From the NCBI GenBank assembly GCA_016936595.1, contig JAFGXO010000011.1:1-57019 (forward strand): DNA of 57,019 nt, written 5' to 3'. Origin of the DNA: Bacteroidales bacterium. Its GTDB lineage: Bacteria; Bacteroidota; Bacteroidia; Bacteroidales; JAFGUD01. The notes under the pieces were generated by a model, which ran no database searches, was not told the origin of the DNA, and saw only the letters and a list, made by a program, of their open reading frames with translations. Made by a program: the position numbers and the translations under genes. Below, piece by piece: positions 1-8,913 of this stretch; the stretch's first letter is position 1, and every line of letters begins with the position of its first letter.

Positions 1-1
1 A

Positions 2-610
2 ACTGGAATTGACGAAATTACAAAATCTGTGGGTCAAAATAAAGTTAATTTTCAAATCTCCTCATCTTATCCAATTGAAACCACAAATGATCTTGTTTAC
101 TTTCTTGATATAGATTCTAGTCGAACATACCGCACAACTCTTAACATAACAGATTCAGTTGTCACAAAATTCTACACATGGGGATACGCACAACAACTTC
201 AAAATGAAGGTATCCAAGTTTACTGGAACCAAGAAAGCGGATTTTCATTTGATGGCGCATCTAATGCAAATGGCACAGAGGCAAATAATGATCGAGTATT
301 TGCTTTTTCAAACAAATATGGCTCAGGACAAAGCCCTCTACCAGCAAACGGAGAATGGAAAAGTGGAGATACTATTTCCAATAATTTCATACTTGCATAT
401 AACCTCCCACAAGGAGTCACATCAGTTGATGGTAGTTTAGCAGAATACCCAAGTGGAATTCATCCAAATATGCAGCCTAGTACAAAACAGGCCATTGCAC
501 AAGCACTCATCAATAATGTCCGCACGCAATTAAATGAACCAAGTCTCTTTATGTTAGATGGCACGCCGATCACTTGGGATGAAATTGAATCTCTTGCAAA
601 TGGCAAATAA
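2..610 (+). CDS. Hypothetical protein, 5'-truncated at window edge
   Basis: Frame open from base 2 (no stop upstream of the GTG at 29) to TAA at 608-610; no recognisable domain. Confidence 0.5.
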   Translation, partial: TGIDEITKSVGQNKVNFQISSSYPIETTNDLVYFLDIDSSRTYRTTLNITDSVVTKFYTWGYAQQLQNEGIQVYWNQESGFSFDGASNANGTEANNDRVFAFSNKYGSGQSPLPANGEWKSGDTISNNFILAYNLPQGVTSVDGSLAEYPSGIHPNMQPSTKQAIAQALINNVRTQLNEPSLFMLDGTPITWDEIESLANGK

Positions 611-677
611 TATAACATAAAAATTTAAATTTTCCGTATCTTTGTAAAATAAGTTGAACACGTAAAATCACAAAAAC

Positions 678-1571
678 ATGACAAAAATAGCAAACCCGAT
701 ATACGATGTAGTTTTTAAATACTTAATGTCAGATAATAAGATTGCAAAACTCATGCTTTCCACTATTATCGGTAAAGAAGTTAATAATTTGCAATTCAGA
801 GATACGGAAAAACGAAACGATATTGACAAATCAATAAAGTATCATCGTTTAGATTTTTCGGCAGAAATTTTGGACGAAACAGGCAAAAAGGAAATCGTAA
901 TTATTGAACTTCAAAAAATACGGCTTCCTGCCGATATTGTTCGTTTTCGCAGATACTTGGGCGAGCAATACATGAACAAAGAAAACACCTACACGGGCGA
1001 AAACGAAAAAGGCGACCCCGAAGTTAAAGCAATGCCAATATTAAGCATTTATTTTCTTGGTTATAAGTTGTATAAAACCGATGCACCTGTCGTAAAAATA
1101 AACCGTAAAACAATAGACATTGCCACAAACGAACCAATAACCGAAAAAACAGAATTTACCGAAAGTTTAACGCATGACAGTTTTATCATTCAAATACCTT
1201 ATCTGAAAGAAAAACGCCGCAACGATGTTGAAAAACTGCTTGCCATTTTCGACCAAAGTTATCAGGATAAAGAAGATTATCATGCTCTAAACCTGAACGA
1301 AGACGATTTTCCCGAAAAATACCGAGAAATAATTCGCCGATTGGTAAAAGCAAACTCCGAACCTGACATCCGCCGAAAAATGGACATGGAAGACGACCTC
1401 GTAGAAGAAATCCGTAACAAAGATTTAGCAATAGCAAAGCGAGATTTGGCGATTGAAGAACAAAAGAAAAATTTACTGGAAACGGCAAAATTATTGAAAC
1501 AGTTGAAAGTGGATATAAACACGATAATTGAAAAGACTGGACTTTCTCGTGATGAAATAGAACGGATTTAA
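678..1571 (+). CDS. Rpn family recombination-promoting nuclease / PD-(D/E)XK nuclease family putative transposase
   Basis: N-terminal 'NPIYDVVFKYLMSDNKIAKLMLSTIIGKEV' and 'EIVIIELQKIRLPADIVRFRRYLGEQY' typical of the family; charged coiled-coil C-terminus. Confidence 0.85.
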   Translation: MTKIANPIYDVVFKYLMSDNKIAKLMLSTIIGKEVNNLQFRDTEKRNDIDKSIKYHRLDFSAEILDETGKKEIVIIELQKIRLPADIVRFRRYLGEQYMNKENTYTGENEKGDPEVKAMPILSIYFLGYKLYKTDAPVVKINRKTIDIATNEPITEKTEFTESLTHDSFIIQIPYLKEKRRNDVEKLLAIFDQSYQDKEDYHALNLNEDDFPEKYREIIRRLVKANSEPDIRRKMDMEDDLVEEIRNKDLAIAKRDLAIEEQKKNLLETAKLLKQLKVDINTIIEKTGLSRDEIERI

Positions 1572-1684
1572 TAAAAACAAATAAAAAGACAAGAGTTTAA
1601 CATTGGCTTTGCAGTAATTTTGGGCATTGTGCGTAATTCAAACAAAGTAGCTCGTATAAACATAAGTGCAAACTTTGAAGCATT

Positions 1685-2181
1685 GTGCCTCGTATCTCCA
1701 AAACTACTCAAACCTATTTTCGTTATCACGAGGCTTTAAGTAAATGTGATAGTATTTTATCACTTAAAAAAACAATGGATACTCATTCTGAAAAAAATGT
1801 TGGTAATTCTGATTTTGTGATGCTTAATTACATTGATGAGCTTGTAGAAATTTTTCCAAAACCAAAAATTTTGTTGGTTGAACGAAAACCTCTTGAAGTT
1901 GTTGAAAGTTTACTTAATTTTCAATTAACTGATGACTATGAAGTTACGGAAAAATGGATTGATTTTTTATCTGAAAAATAAAATATATAAAAACAAACTT
2001 TGAAGTTAAAACAATTAAACATACAGATGTTGAGGACTTAGAAACAATGAAAGAAGTCTGGAATTATCTAATCCCTGACGAAAAATTTAATGAAAAAAAA
2101 TTTCAATTTTTAGATGATTTATACGTTAATGTTATGTTGGGAAAACTCATTTTAGAACACATAAACAAAGTTACAAAGTAA
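1685..2181 (+). pseudogene. Sulfotransferase-like remnant, 5'-truncated and frameshifted
   Basis: 1685-1981 encodes 'NSDFVMLNYIDELVEIFPKPKILLVERKPLEVVESL' (sulfotransferase PAPS-region-like); a second frame (about 1978-2181) continues 'FEVKTIKHTDVEDLETMKEVWNYLIPDEKFNEKKFQFLDDLYVNV'; the P-loop N-terminus is absent. Confidence 0.5.
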
Positions 2182-2347
2182 ACCAAACTAACAATTTTTT
2201 TATAAATTAAACTACGAGGAAGATTATGGTTTTTTAATTGTTTTTTTTTCTTTTCATAAATAAATTTTCAAATAGTTTGTAATGTAATGCTAATAACAAT
2301 AAAGTTGTATTTATTATTTGAATATAACTTTGTTAGAAAGAAATAAT

Positions 2348-2384
2348 AAAAAAACTGCTATAAATTACGATAGCAGTTTTTTTG
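2348..2384. terminator. Rho-independent terminator downstream of trxB
   Basis: Perfect 10-bp stem AAAACTGCTA (2351-2360) / TAGCAGTTTT (2371-2380), A-run on one side and T-run on the other. Confidence 0.8.
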
Positions 2385-2400
2385 ATTTATTGAGAAAACT

Positions 2401-3420
2401 TTATTCTTTTTCGTTAAATTCAGTTTCAGAAATATATCTTTCGGCATCTAAAGCAGCCATACAACCCGAACCGGCAGCTGTAACGGCTTGTCGGTATGAT
2501 GAATCTTGTACATCACCGCAAGCAAATACTCCGGGAACGTTAGTTTTACTTGTTTTTCCTTCGGTTACAATGTATCCAACTTCGTCGGTATTAACAAATT
2601 CTTTAAAAATGTCAGAATTTGGTTTATGGCCTATTGCTAAGAAAAAACCGTCGATAGGCAAATCATAAATTTCTTCGTTATCTTGACCTTGATGTTTTAC
2701 AAGTTTAACCGCATTAACATTTTTATCGCCCAAAACTTCAAGAGTGTTGTGTTCAAATAAGACTTCGATTTTAGGATTGTTAAGCACACGTTTTTGCATA
2801 ATTTTAGAAGCACGCATTTCAGGTTTACGAACAATTAGATATACTTTAGCGGCAAGAGTAGATAAGTAAAGAGCTTCTTCGGCAGCAGTATCACCACCAC
2901 CAACAACGGCAACAATTTTTTCGCGATAGAAAAAACCGTCGCAAGTAGCACAAGCCGAAACACCTCCGCCACGTAATCTCATTTCACTTTCCAGTCCAAG
3001 ATATTTTGCACTTGCACCTGTTGCAATAATAATTGCATCGGCAGTAACAACTATATCCTCGTCAATAACAGCAGTATAAGGTTTTTTAGATAAATCAACC
3101 GAAGTAACTTCACCCCAGCGAATATCTGTTCCAAAACGTTCCGCTTGTTTTTGGAGGTCCTCCATTAAAACAGGGCCGGTAATTCCTTGAGGGTAGCCAG
3201 GGAAGTTTTCAACTTCGGTAGTATCCATAAGCTGACCACCAGCTTGCATTCCTTGATAGATTACTGGTTTTAAACCAGCTCTTGCAGCATATATTCCGGC
3301 AGTGTAACCGGCTGGTCCCGAGCCAATTATTAGTACTTGAATGTGTTCAGACGGATCTTTTTGTTTTTTTTCTGATTTTTGTTCGTTATTGTTCAAATTT
3401 AGTGAGCCGAAGAGTCCCAT
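2401..3420 (-). CDS. trxB: Thioredoxin-disulfide reductase
   Basis: 'IIGSGPAGYTAGIYAARAGL', redox 'CATC' in 'SACATCDGFFYREK', 'GVFACGDVQD'. Confidence 0.96.
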   Translation of the reverse strand: MGLFGSLNLNNNEQKSEKKQKDPSEHIQVLIIGSGPAGYTAGIYAARAGLKPVIYQGMQAGGQLMDTTEVENFPGYPQGITGPVLMEDLQKQAERFGTDIRWGEVTSVDLSKKPYTAVIDEDIVVTADAIIIATGASAKYLGLESEMRLRGGGVSACATCDGFFYREKIVAVVGGGDTAAEEALYLSTLAAKVYLIVRKPEMRASKIMQKRVLNNPKIEVLFEHNTLEVLGDKNVNAVKLVKHQGQDNEEIYDLPIDGFFLAIGHKPNSDIFKEFVNTDEVGYIVTEGKTSKTNVPGVFACGDVQDSSYRQAVTAAGSGCMAALDAERYISETEFNEKE

Positions 3421-3559
3421 TGTTGTGTATTTTTTATGTTATTATTTAATAATTTTAATAGCAGTTTGCAAAATCAAAGCCAAACGCTTAGTGCGACAAA
3501 TTGTCGTTTTTTACTTTCTGCAATTATTGTTTTCATTAATAAAATAATTTGTGTAAAAA

Positions 3560-4567
3560 TTATTCGTTTCTGTTTTCGGTATAAGTTTCCCATTTTTCAA
3601 GAACTTCTGCCATATCTTGTGGAATTTCACTTTCAAAAAACATTTCTTTTCCTGATGTTGGGTGAACAAACCCTAAGGATTTAGCATGAAGAGCTTGTCG
3701 TGGAACAATTTTAAAACAATTATGGATAAATTGTTTGTATTTAGTAAAAGTAGTGCCTTTAAGTATTTGATCTCCACCGTATTCTGCGTCATTAAAAAGA
3801 GGGTGTCCAATATGTTTCATGTGAACTCTAATTTGGTGAGTTCTTCCGGTTTCTAATTTGCATTCAACAAGAGTAACATACGAAAATCTACGAAGAACTT
3901 TATAATGAGTAACGGCTTCTTTACCGTATTCGCCGTCGGGGAAAACGTGCATTACTTTTCTGTTTTTAGGGTGTCTGCCAATATGTCCTGTTATTGTTCC
4001 TTCATCTTCGTCAAAATTACCCCAAACTAAAGCGTAGTATCGTCTTTTAGTAGTATGATCAAAAAATTGTTTAGCAAGTTTAAGTTTAGAAATTTCAGTT
4101 TTTGCAACAACTAATAAACCGCTTGTATCCTTATCAATTCTATGAACTAATCCGGGTCTGGTATCATCTTCTTCAAATAATTCGGAATCAGTAATGTGGT
4201 TTGCCAGAGCGTTAACCAGTGTTCCGGAATAATGTCCATAAGCAGGGTGAACAACCATTCCGGGTTGTTTGTTTATAACAATAAGATCGTCGTCTTCGTA
4301 AACAATATTAAGCGGTATTTCTTCGGCAATAATTTTAATTTCGCGTTTTGGTTGAGGCATTTTAACGATTATTATATCGTTAGGTTGTACTTTATAACTG
4401 CCTTTTTCCGGTTTATCGTTAACAAAAACAAGTCCTGCTTTAGTAGCTCTTTCAACTTGTGTTCTGGATATATTTTCTAATCGCATAGAAACAAAAGCGT
4501 CAAGTCTCATCGGACCTTGACCCGGATCTGCAAATAATTTGTGGTGCTCAAAAAGTTCTTCTGACAT
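3560..4567 (-). CDS. rluD: RluA/RluD family 23S rRNA pseudouridine synthase
   Basis: N-terminal S4-like region; catalytic 'HRIDKDTSGLLVVAK'; 'GRTHQIRVHMKHIGHP'. Confidence 0.9.
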   Translation of the reverse strand: MSEELFEHHKLFADPGQGPMRLDAFVSMRLENISRTQVERATKAGLVFVNDKPEKGSYKVQPNDIIIVKMPQPKREIKIIAEEIPLNIVYEDDDLIVINKQPGMVVHPAYGHYSGTLVNALANHITDSELFEEDDTRPGLVHRIDKDTSGLLVVAKTEISKLKLAKQFFDHTTKRRYYALVWGNFDEDEGTITGHIGRHPKNRKVMHVFPDGEYGKEAVTHYKVLRRFSYVTLVECKLETGRTHQIRVHMKHIGHPLFNDAEYGGDQILKGTTFTKYKQFIHNCFKIVPRQALHAKSLGFVHPTSGKEMFFESEIPQDMAEVLEKWETYTENRNE

Positions 4568-4633
4568 TTTTACTTAAATTTGTGCAAAAGTACTAAAATT
4601 AATGATTTAGATATTAAAATGTTTGGAATTGGT

Positions 4634-6520
4634 CTAATCTAATTTTTCGAAAATAGAGTTTTGACTCCTAAATTCAGGGATAATATTTTTCATGTTTTTT
4701 ACAATTTCCATGTTGTTGTGGTTGTTATTAACTGTTATTAAGTTGTTAATTTTAACAGAAACGTCATTGTAACAATATTTTTTAACTTTAGCAATCATAA
4801 TTTGTGGGTGATGAGTAGGCAAGGTATTTTCTTTGTCGTTTAAAAGTTCTTCGTAAAGTTTTTCGCCGGGGCGTAAACCGGTGAATGTTATTTGGATATC
4901 TATTCCGAGTTTTAGTCCGGAAAGTTTAATCATTTTTTTAGCTAAGTCAACAATTTTAACTGATTTACCCATGTCAAAAATAAAAATTTCGCCACCATTA
5001 CCAAAGGCACTTGCTTCAAGCACCAATTGACAGGCTTCGGGAATTGTCATAAAATACCGAGTAATTTCGGGGTGAGTAACAGTAATTGGTCCGCCTTGAT
5101 CTATTTGTTTTTTAAAACGAGGAATAACAGAACCATTTGAACCTAAGACATTTCCGAATCGGGTAGTAATAAATTTAGTGTTAGCTTTTTCATTAAAAGA
5201 TTGAATGTAAACTTCGGCAATGCGTTTAGATGCACCCATAATATTTGTAGGGTTAACTGCTTTATCTGTAGAAATCATTATAAATTTATCTATGTTGTAA
5301 AAATCAGATAAATCGGCTAGATTTTTTGTTCCTTTTATGTTGGTTTTTACAGCTTCATAAGGATTATTTTCCATCATTGGAACATGTTTGTAAGCCGCTG
5401 CATGATATACTATTTCGGGAGCAAATGTTTTAAAAACCTCTTCAAGTCTAATATTATCGGAAATATCCCCAATTACAACTTCAATTTTGTCAAATTTTAT
5501 TTTTTCTAAAATTTCGAGTTCAATATCGTACAATGAAGATTCTGCTTGGTCGAGTAAAACAATAAGTTTGGGTGAAAATTTTGTAAGCTGACGAACAATT
5601 TCACTACCAATAGAACCGGCTGCTCCTGTAACAAGCACTGTTTTGCCTAAAACGGTTTTGTGTATTTTATCTTCATCAAGTTGAATAGGAAGGCGTTCAA
5701 GTAAATCTTCAATTTTAATTTTTTTAATTTGATTAAAACTAAGTTCTCCGTTAATCCAATGTTTTATTTGAGGGATTCGTAAAATTTTAATTGATTTTTC
5801 AAGACAAATGTCGATAATTGTTTGTTCAACTGCCGGAAATTTTCGTTTTTTTGCTAAAATAACATAGCTAACATTAAAATCATCAATTATTTTTTCGAGT
5901 TCAGAAACGCCATAAACTTCGAGGCGATCTATGAATTTTCCGTTACTTAAATTATCAACAAAGCCAACAACTTTGTAGTTTGATGTTGGGTCACGTTCTA
6001 AAGTTTTTTTTGTTGCTAATCCATATTCGTCGCCGCCATAAATTACAATATTTTTTACATATTTATGCCCATCAATGCTTTCAAAATATAATGCTTTTAC
6101 AGTAAATCGTAGTATTATTAATGCACTAATTGAAATTGCAGCATCAATTATAATAATAGAGTAGGGGATAAAGTAAATTTTTGTAAATATGTAGTATATA
6201 ATATTGAATATCAGCATAAAAGAAGAGCCGATAAATATAGTATATATTATTCGTAAAGCGTCTTTGCTGCTTGTAAATCTAACAACTCCTGCGTAAATTT
6301 TAGTAATAAAAAAGCTAATTAATCTGACAGTTGTAAAAACAGGAATAACATAAACCAAAGAATTAATATAATCTTCAGGAATTTCAAAATTAAAACGTAA
6401 ATAATATGAAAAAATAAGTGAGCTTAATGATATTGTTAAATCAATCAATAGCACAGCCCATCTTGGAACGTAACGTTGTATAAAAGTGAAGTTTAGCATA
6501 TTGTTATTTGCGTATTGCAA
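4634..6520 (-). CDS. Membrane-anchored nucleoside-diphosphate-sugar epimerase/4,6-dehydratase (FlaA1/CapD/WbpM type)
   Basis: N-terminal TM helices; 'VTGAAGSIGSEIVRQL', 'YHAAAYKHVPMME', 'STDKAVNPTNIMGASKR'. Confidence 0.93.
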   Translation of the reverse strand: MQYANNNMLNFTFIQRYVPRWAVLLIDLTISLSSLIFSYYLRFNFEIPEDYINSLVYVIPVFTTVRLISFFITKIYAGVVRFTSSKDALRIIYTIFIGSSFMLIFNIIYYIFTKIYFIPYSIIIIDAAISISALIILRFTVKALYFESIDGHKYVKNIVIYGGDEYGLATKKTLERDPTSNYKVVGFVDNLSNGKFIDRLEVYGVSELEKIIDDFNVSYVILAKKRKFPAVEQTIIDICLEKSIKILRIPQIKHWINGELSFNQIKKIKIEDLLERLPIQLDEDKIHKTVLGKTVLVTGAAGSIGSEIVRQLTKFSPKLIVLLDQAESSLYDIELEILEKIKFDKIEVVIGDISDNIRLEEVFKTFAPEIVYHAAAYKHVPMMENNPYEAVKTNIKGTKNLADLSDFYNIDKFIMISTDKAVNPTNIMGASKRIAEVYIQSFNEKANTKFITTRFGNVLGSNGSVIPRFKKQIDQGGPITVTHPEITRYFMTIPEACQLVLEASAFGNGGEIFIFDMGKSVKIVDLAKKMIKLSGLKLGIDIQITFTGLRPGEKLYEELLNDKENTLPTHHPQIMIAKVKKYCYNDVSVKINNLITVNNNHNNMEIVKNMKNIIPEFRSQNSIFEKLD

Positions 6521-6599
6521 ACGTCAAAATTAAACTTATTACTTAAAATAAAAAAATTTTAATATTATGCTTTTCTTTATATTTCTGAATAATAGATTG

Positions 6600-7826
6600 T
6601 TAGTAAGATTTTGTTTCGTTCCAAATTGCAATATTGAATCTTTCGTTAATATTATAGCCATTTTTTCCAAAATAGCCAACAAAATAAATGTCTTTGCCGT
6701 CAGCCAGCATTCCCATAACTCCTTGAGAACTTGAATTTGCTAATCCGTCGCCCAATTGATGCCATTCATCTTCAATAAAAACACCAACATGATTAAGGGT
6801 ATCGTCGTCGCTGTATTTTTTGTCAAAAAATCCTCCTATATAAACTTTTCCGTCGCTATCAATAGCAATATCCTGAACCGAGAAAGTATTGCTCCAACTT
6901 GCGTAAACACCTTTGCTCATAGCATTCCATGCAGTGCCGTCCCAGTATGCAATACCCTGAGAATGAATATTATTACCTATAAATTTGAAACTTCCTCCGG
7001 CATAAAGTTTTCCGTCATAATATTCCAGAGTTAGTATATAATTATCTGAACCTTGTCCTAAAGCCGACCAATTTTGTCCGTCCCATTTTGCAATATAGTT
7101 TGTTTGAACATTTCCTGCTTCGGTAAATTCTCCCCCAACATACAAATTTTGTCCATCAGTAGCTAATGCTCTAACTCTACCGTTTAAGCCACTGCCAACT
7201 GCTTCCCATTTTTGAGTTGAAATATTGAATTGGCGAATATATAATAATTCTGAGCTATCTGAATTAAAAGTACCACCACCAATGTAAATGTAATTTCCAA
7301 CAATTTCAATGTCGTAAACACCTCCGCTAATTGGACCTCTCTGCTGATCATAGTCATAAAAATCTATGTCTCTTAAATTTTCCCAAGAACCATCAGAAAC
7401 GTTAAATTTTGCCACTCTTCCTGCAACAATTTCTCCAATTTGCGAAAAATCGCCTCCGAAATATATGTTTCCGTTATTGTCGGTAACTCCGCATCTGATG
7501 AAATTATTATGATAATAATCAATTCCCGGAACTTGCTCCCAAGTATTTGTAGAGGGCACCCAGCGAGCCAGATTTTTCATGTCCCAATTTTCGTTAACAT
7601 GCAAAAAAGCACCGCAAACGTATATTTTTTCATCAATAGATGATTTTACAACATCATATCCTTCGCCGCCGTCAATAGTTCCGTTAAATTCAACAAACCA
7701 GTGGTTATTAGTTAAAATGCCGGAAATTGAATCATTGGGATCGTTGTTGTTATTATTGTTTATTTTATCACAAGATGTTGATATAGAGATTATTACAATA
7801 GATATTACATATAGTAATTTTTTCAT
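6600..7826 (-). CDS. Lipoprotein with repeated beta-propeller-like (Kelch/delta-60-like) blades
   Basis: Lipobox 'ISISTSCDK'; repeated 'IYIGG.F', 'LYVGGEFTEAGNVQTNYIAKWDG', 'LYAGGSFKFIGNN...AYWDGTAWN' motifs. Confidence 0.8.
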   Translation of the reverse strand: MKKLLYVISIVIISISTSCDKINNNNNNDPNDSISGILTNNHWFVEFNGTIDGGEGYDVVKSSIDEKIYVCGAFLHVNENWDMKNLARWVPSTNTWEQVPGIDYYHNNFIRCGVTDNNGNIYFGGDFSQIGEIVAGRVAKFNVSDGSWENLRDIDFYDYDQQRGPISGGVYDIEIVGNYIYIGGGTFNSDSSELLYIRQFNISTQKWEAVGSGLNGRVRALATDGQNLYVGGEFTEAGNVQTNYIAKWDGQNWSALGQGSDNYILTLEYYDGKLYAGGSFKFIGNNIHSQGIAYWDGTAWNAMSKGVYASWSNTFSVQDIAIDSDGKVYIGGFFDKKYSDDDTLNHVGVFIEDEWHQLGDGLANSSSQGVMGMLADGKDIYFVGYFGKNGYNINERFNIAIWNETKSY

Positions 7827-8049
7827 TGAAGAGTTTTTTGTGTTTGTTCAAATTTATAAAAATTGTTGACTAAAAGCAAGTGTTTAATGAAAAAAAAATT
7901 GATAATTGATTGTTTTGGGTATTTATTCGTTTTGAGTATCAGGCTTGTATCGTAATATTTCTTGTTTTTTTTGTTGAATGAATTATCATTTATAGAAAAT
8001 CTATTTTTCTTTTTATCTGATAAAACAAATTTAGATATTAAAAATAAAT

Positions 8050-8057
8050 TATTTTTG
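8050..8057 (+). promoter_or_regulatory. Putative Bacteroidetes -7 box (TATTTTTG) for the class D beta-lactamase
   Basis: Matches TAnnTTTG 14 nt upstream of the ATG at 8072; -33 element weak. Confidence 0.4.
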
Positions 8058-8071
8058 TGAAAAATTAAACA

Positions 8072-8860
8072 ATGAAATTTTCTTTTCTGACTGTAATAAT
8101 TATTGCTATTTTTAATGTGGCTTTTTCTCAAACAATAGTTGAAAAAAATTTTAAACCTTACTTTGATAAACATGGAGTTGAAGGATGTTTTGTGTTATTT
8201 GATCCATCAGATAATGAATACATTATGTATAACCTTGATATTTGTAAAACAGAATACACTCCTGCCTCAACGTTCAAGATTCCAAATTCTGTGATTGCAT
8301 TAGAAGAAGGTATAATTGAAGATACAAATGAAATAATAAAATGGGATAGTACAGAAAGATCTTATAAAGTATGGAATCAGGATCAGACACTTAAGACTGC
8401 AATTAAATACTCATGTGTTTGGGTTTACGTTAAATTTGCTGATCAAATTGGCATAGATAAATACCAAAAATATGTTGAAGGCTTTGATTACGGCAACAAA
8501 AATCTAAATGGGCCTGCAAATAGTTTTTGGCTCGAAGGCGATTTTGCAATTAGTGCAATTCAACAAGTTGATTTTTTAAAGAAGTTTTACTTTTACGAAC
8601 TTCCGGTTTCAAAAAACTCAATTGACATTGTAAAAGATATTATTATTATAGAAAAAACTGACGACTACCAAATAAGTGGAAAAACAGGAGCCGGAAAATA
8701 TTTTAACGATCAATACATTATGTGGCTTGTTGGTTACATTGAAAAAGACGGCAAACCTTATTTTTATGCCTTAAATTTTACTACTGCCGATTTTAATGGA
8801 AAACTTAATGCTCGATTTCAAATTACCAAAGATATTTTGATCGAATTAGGTTTAATATAG
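8072..8860 (+). CDS. Class D (OXA-type) beta-lactamase
   Basis: Signal peptide; 'PASTFKIPNS' (STFK), 'YSCVWVY' (SxV), 'FDYGN' (YGN), 'FWLEGDFAIS', 'ISGKTGAG' (KTG). Confidence 0.93.
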   Translation: MKFSFLTVIIIAIFNVAFSQTIVEKNFKPYFDKHGVEGCFVLFDPSDNEYIMYNLDICKTEYTPASTFKIPNSVIALEEGIIEDTNEIIKWDSTERSYKVWNQDQTLKTAIKYSCVWVYVKFADQIGIDKYQKYVEGFDYGNKNLNGPANSFWLEGDFAISAIQQVDFLKKFYFYELPVSKNSIDIVKDIIIIEKTDDYQISGKTGAGKYFNDQYIMWLVGYIEKDGKPYFYALNFTTADFNGKLNARFQITKDILIELGLI

Positions 8861-8882
8861 TAGTTAGAGTTTAATTAACAAA

Positions 8883-8910
8883 AAAAACGGAAGTTTAAAC
8901 TTCCGTTTTT
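8883..8910. terminator. Bidirectional terminator between convergent bla and valS
   Basis: Perfect inverted repeat AAAAACGGAAG-TTTAAA-CTTCCGTTTTT. Confidence 0.9.
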
Positions 8911-8913
8911 TAT

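Noticed and set aside
1186-1522. Two minus-strand ORFs (100 and 80 aa) inside the Rpn gene
   Set aside because: Antisense shadow ORFs with no recognisable domain.
2318-2668. 116-aa plus-strand ORF
   Set aside because: Antisense to trxB and runs through its terminator; no domain; trxB is unambiguous.
4634-6520. Start of a capsule/O-antigen cluster
   Set aside because: Only the FlaA1/CapD-like gene is present; the neighbours are rluD-type and a lipoprotein, with no glycosyltransferases.
7823-8173. 116-aa minus-strand ORF
   Set aside because: Low-complexity K/N/F-rich translation that overlaps the beta-lactamase on the opposite strand.
8072-8860. Mobile resistance cassette
   Set aside because: No attC, integrase, IS ends or composition break seen around the beta-lactamase.
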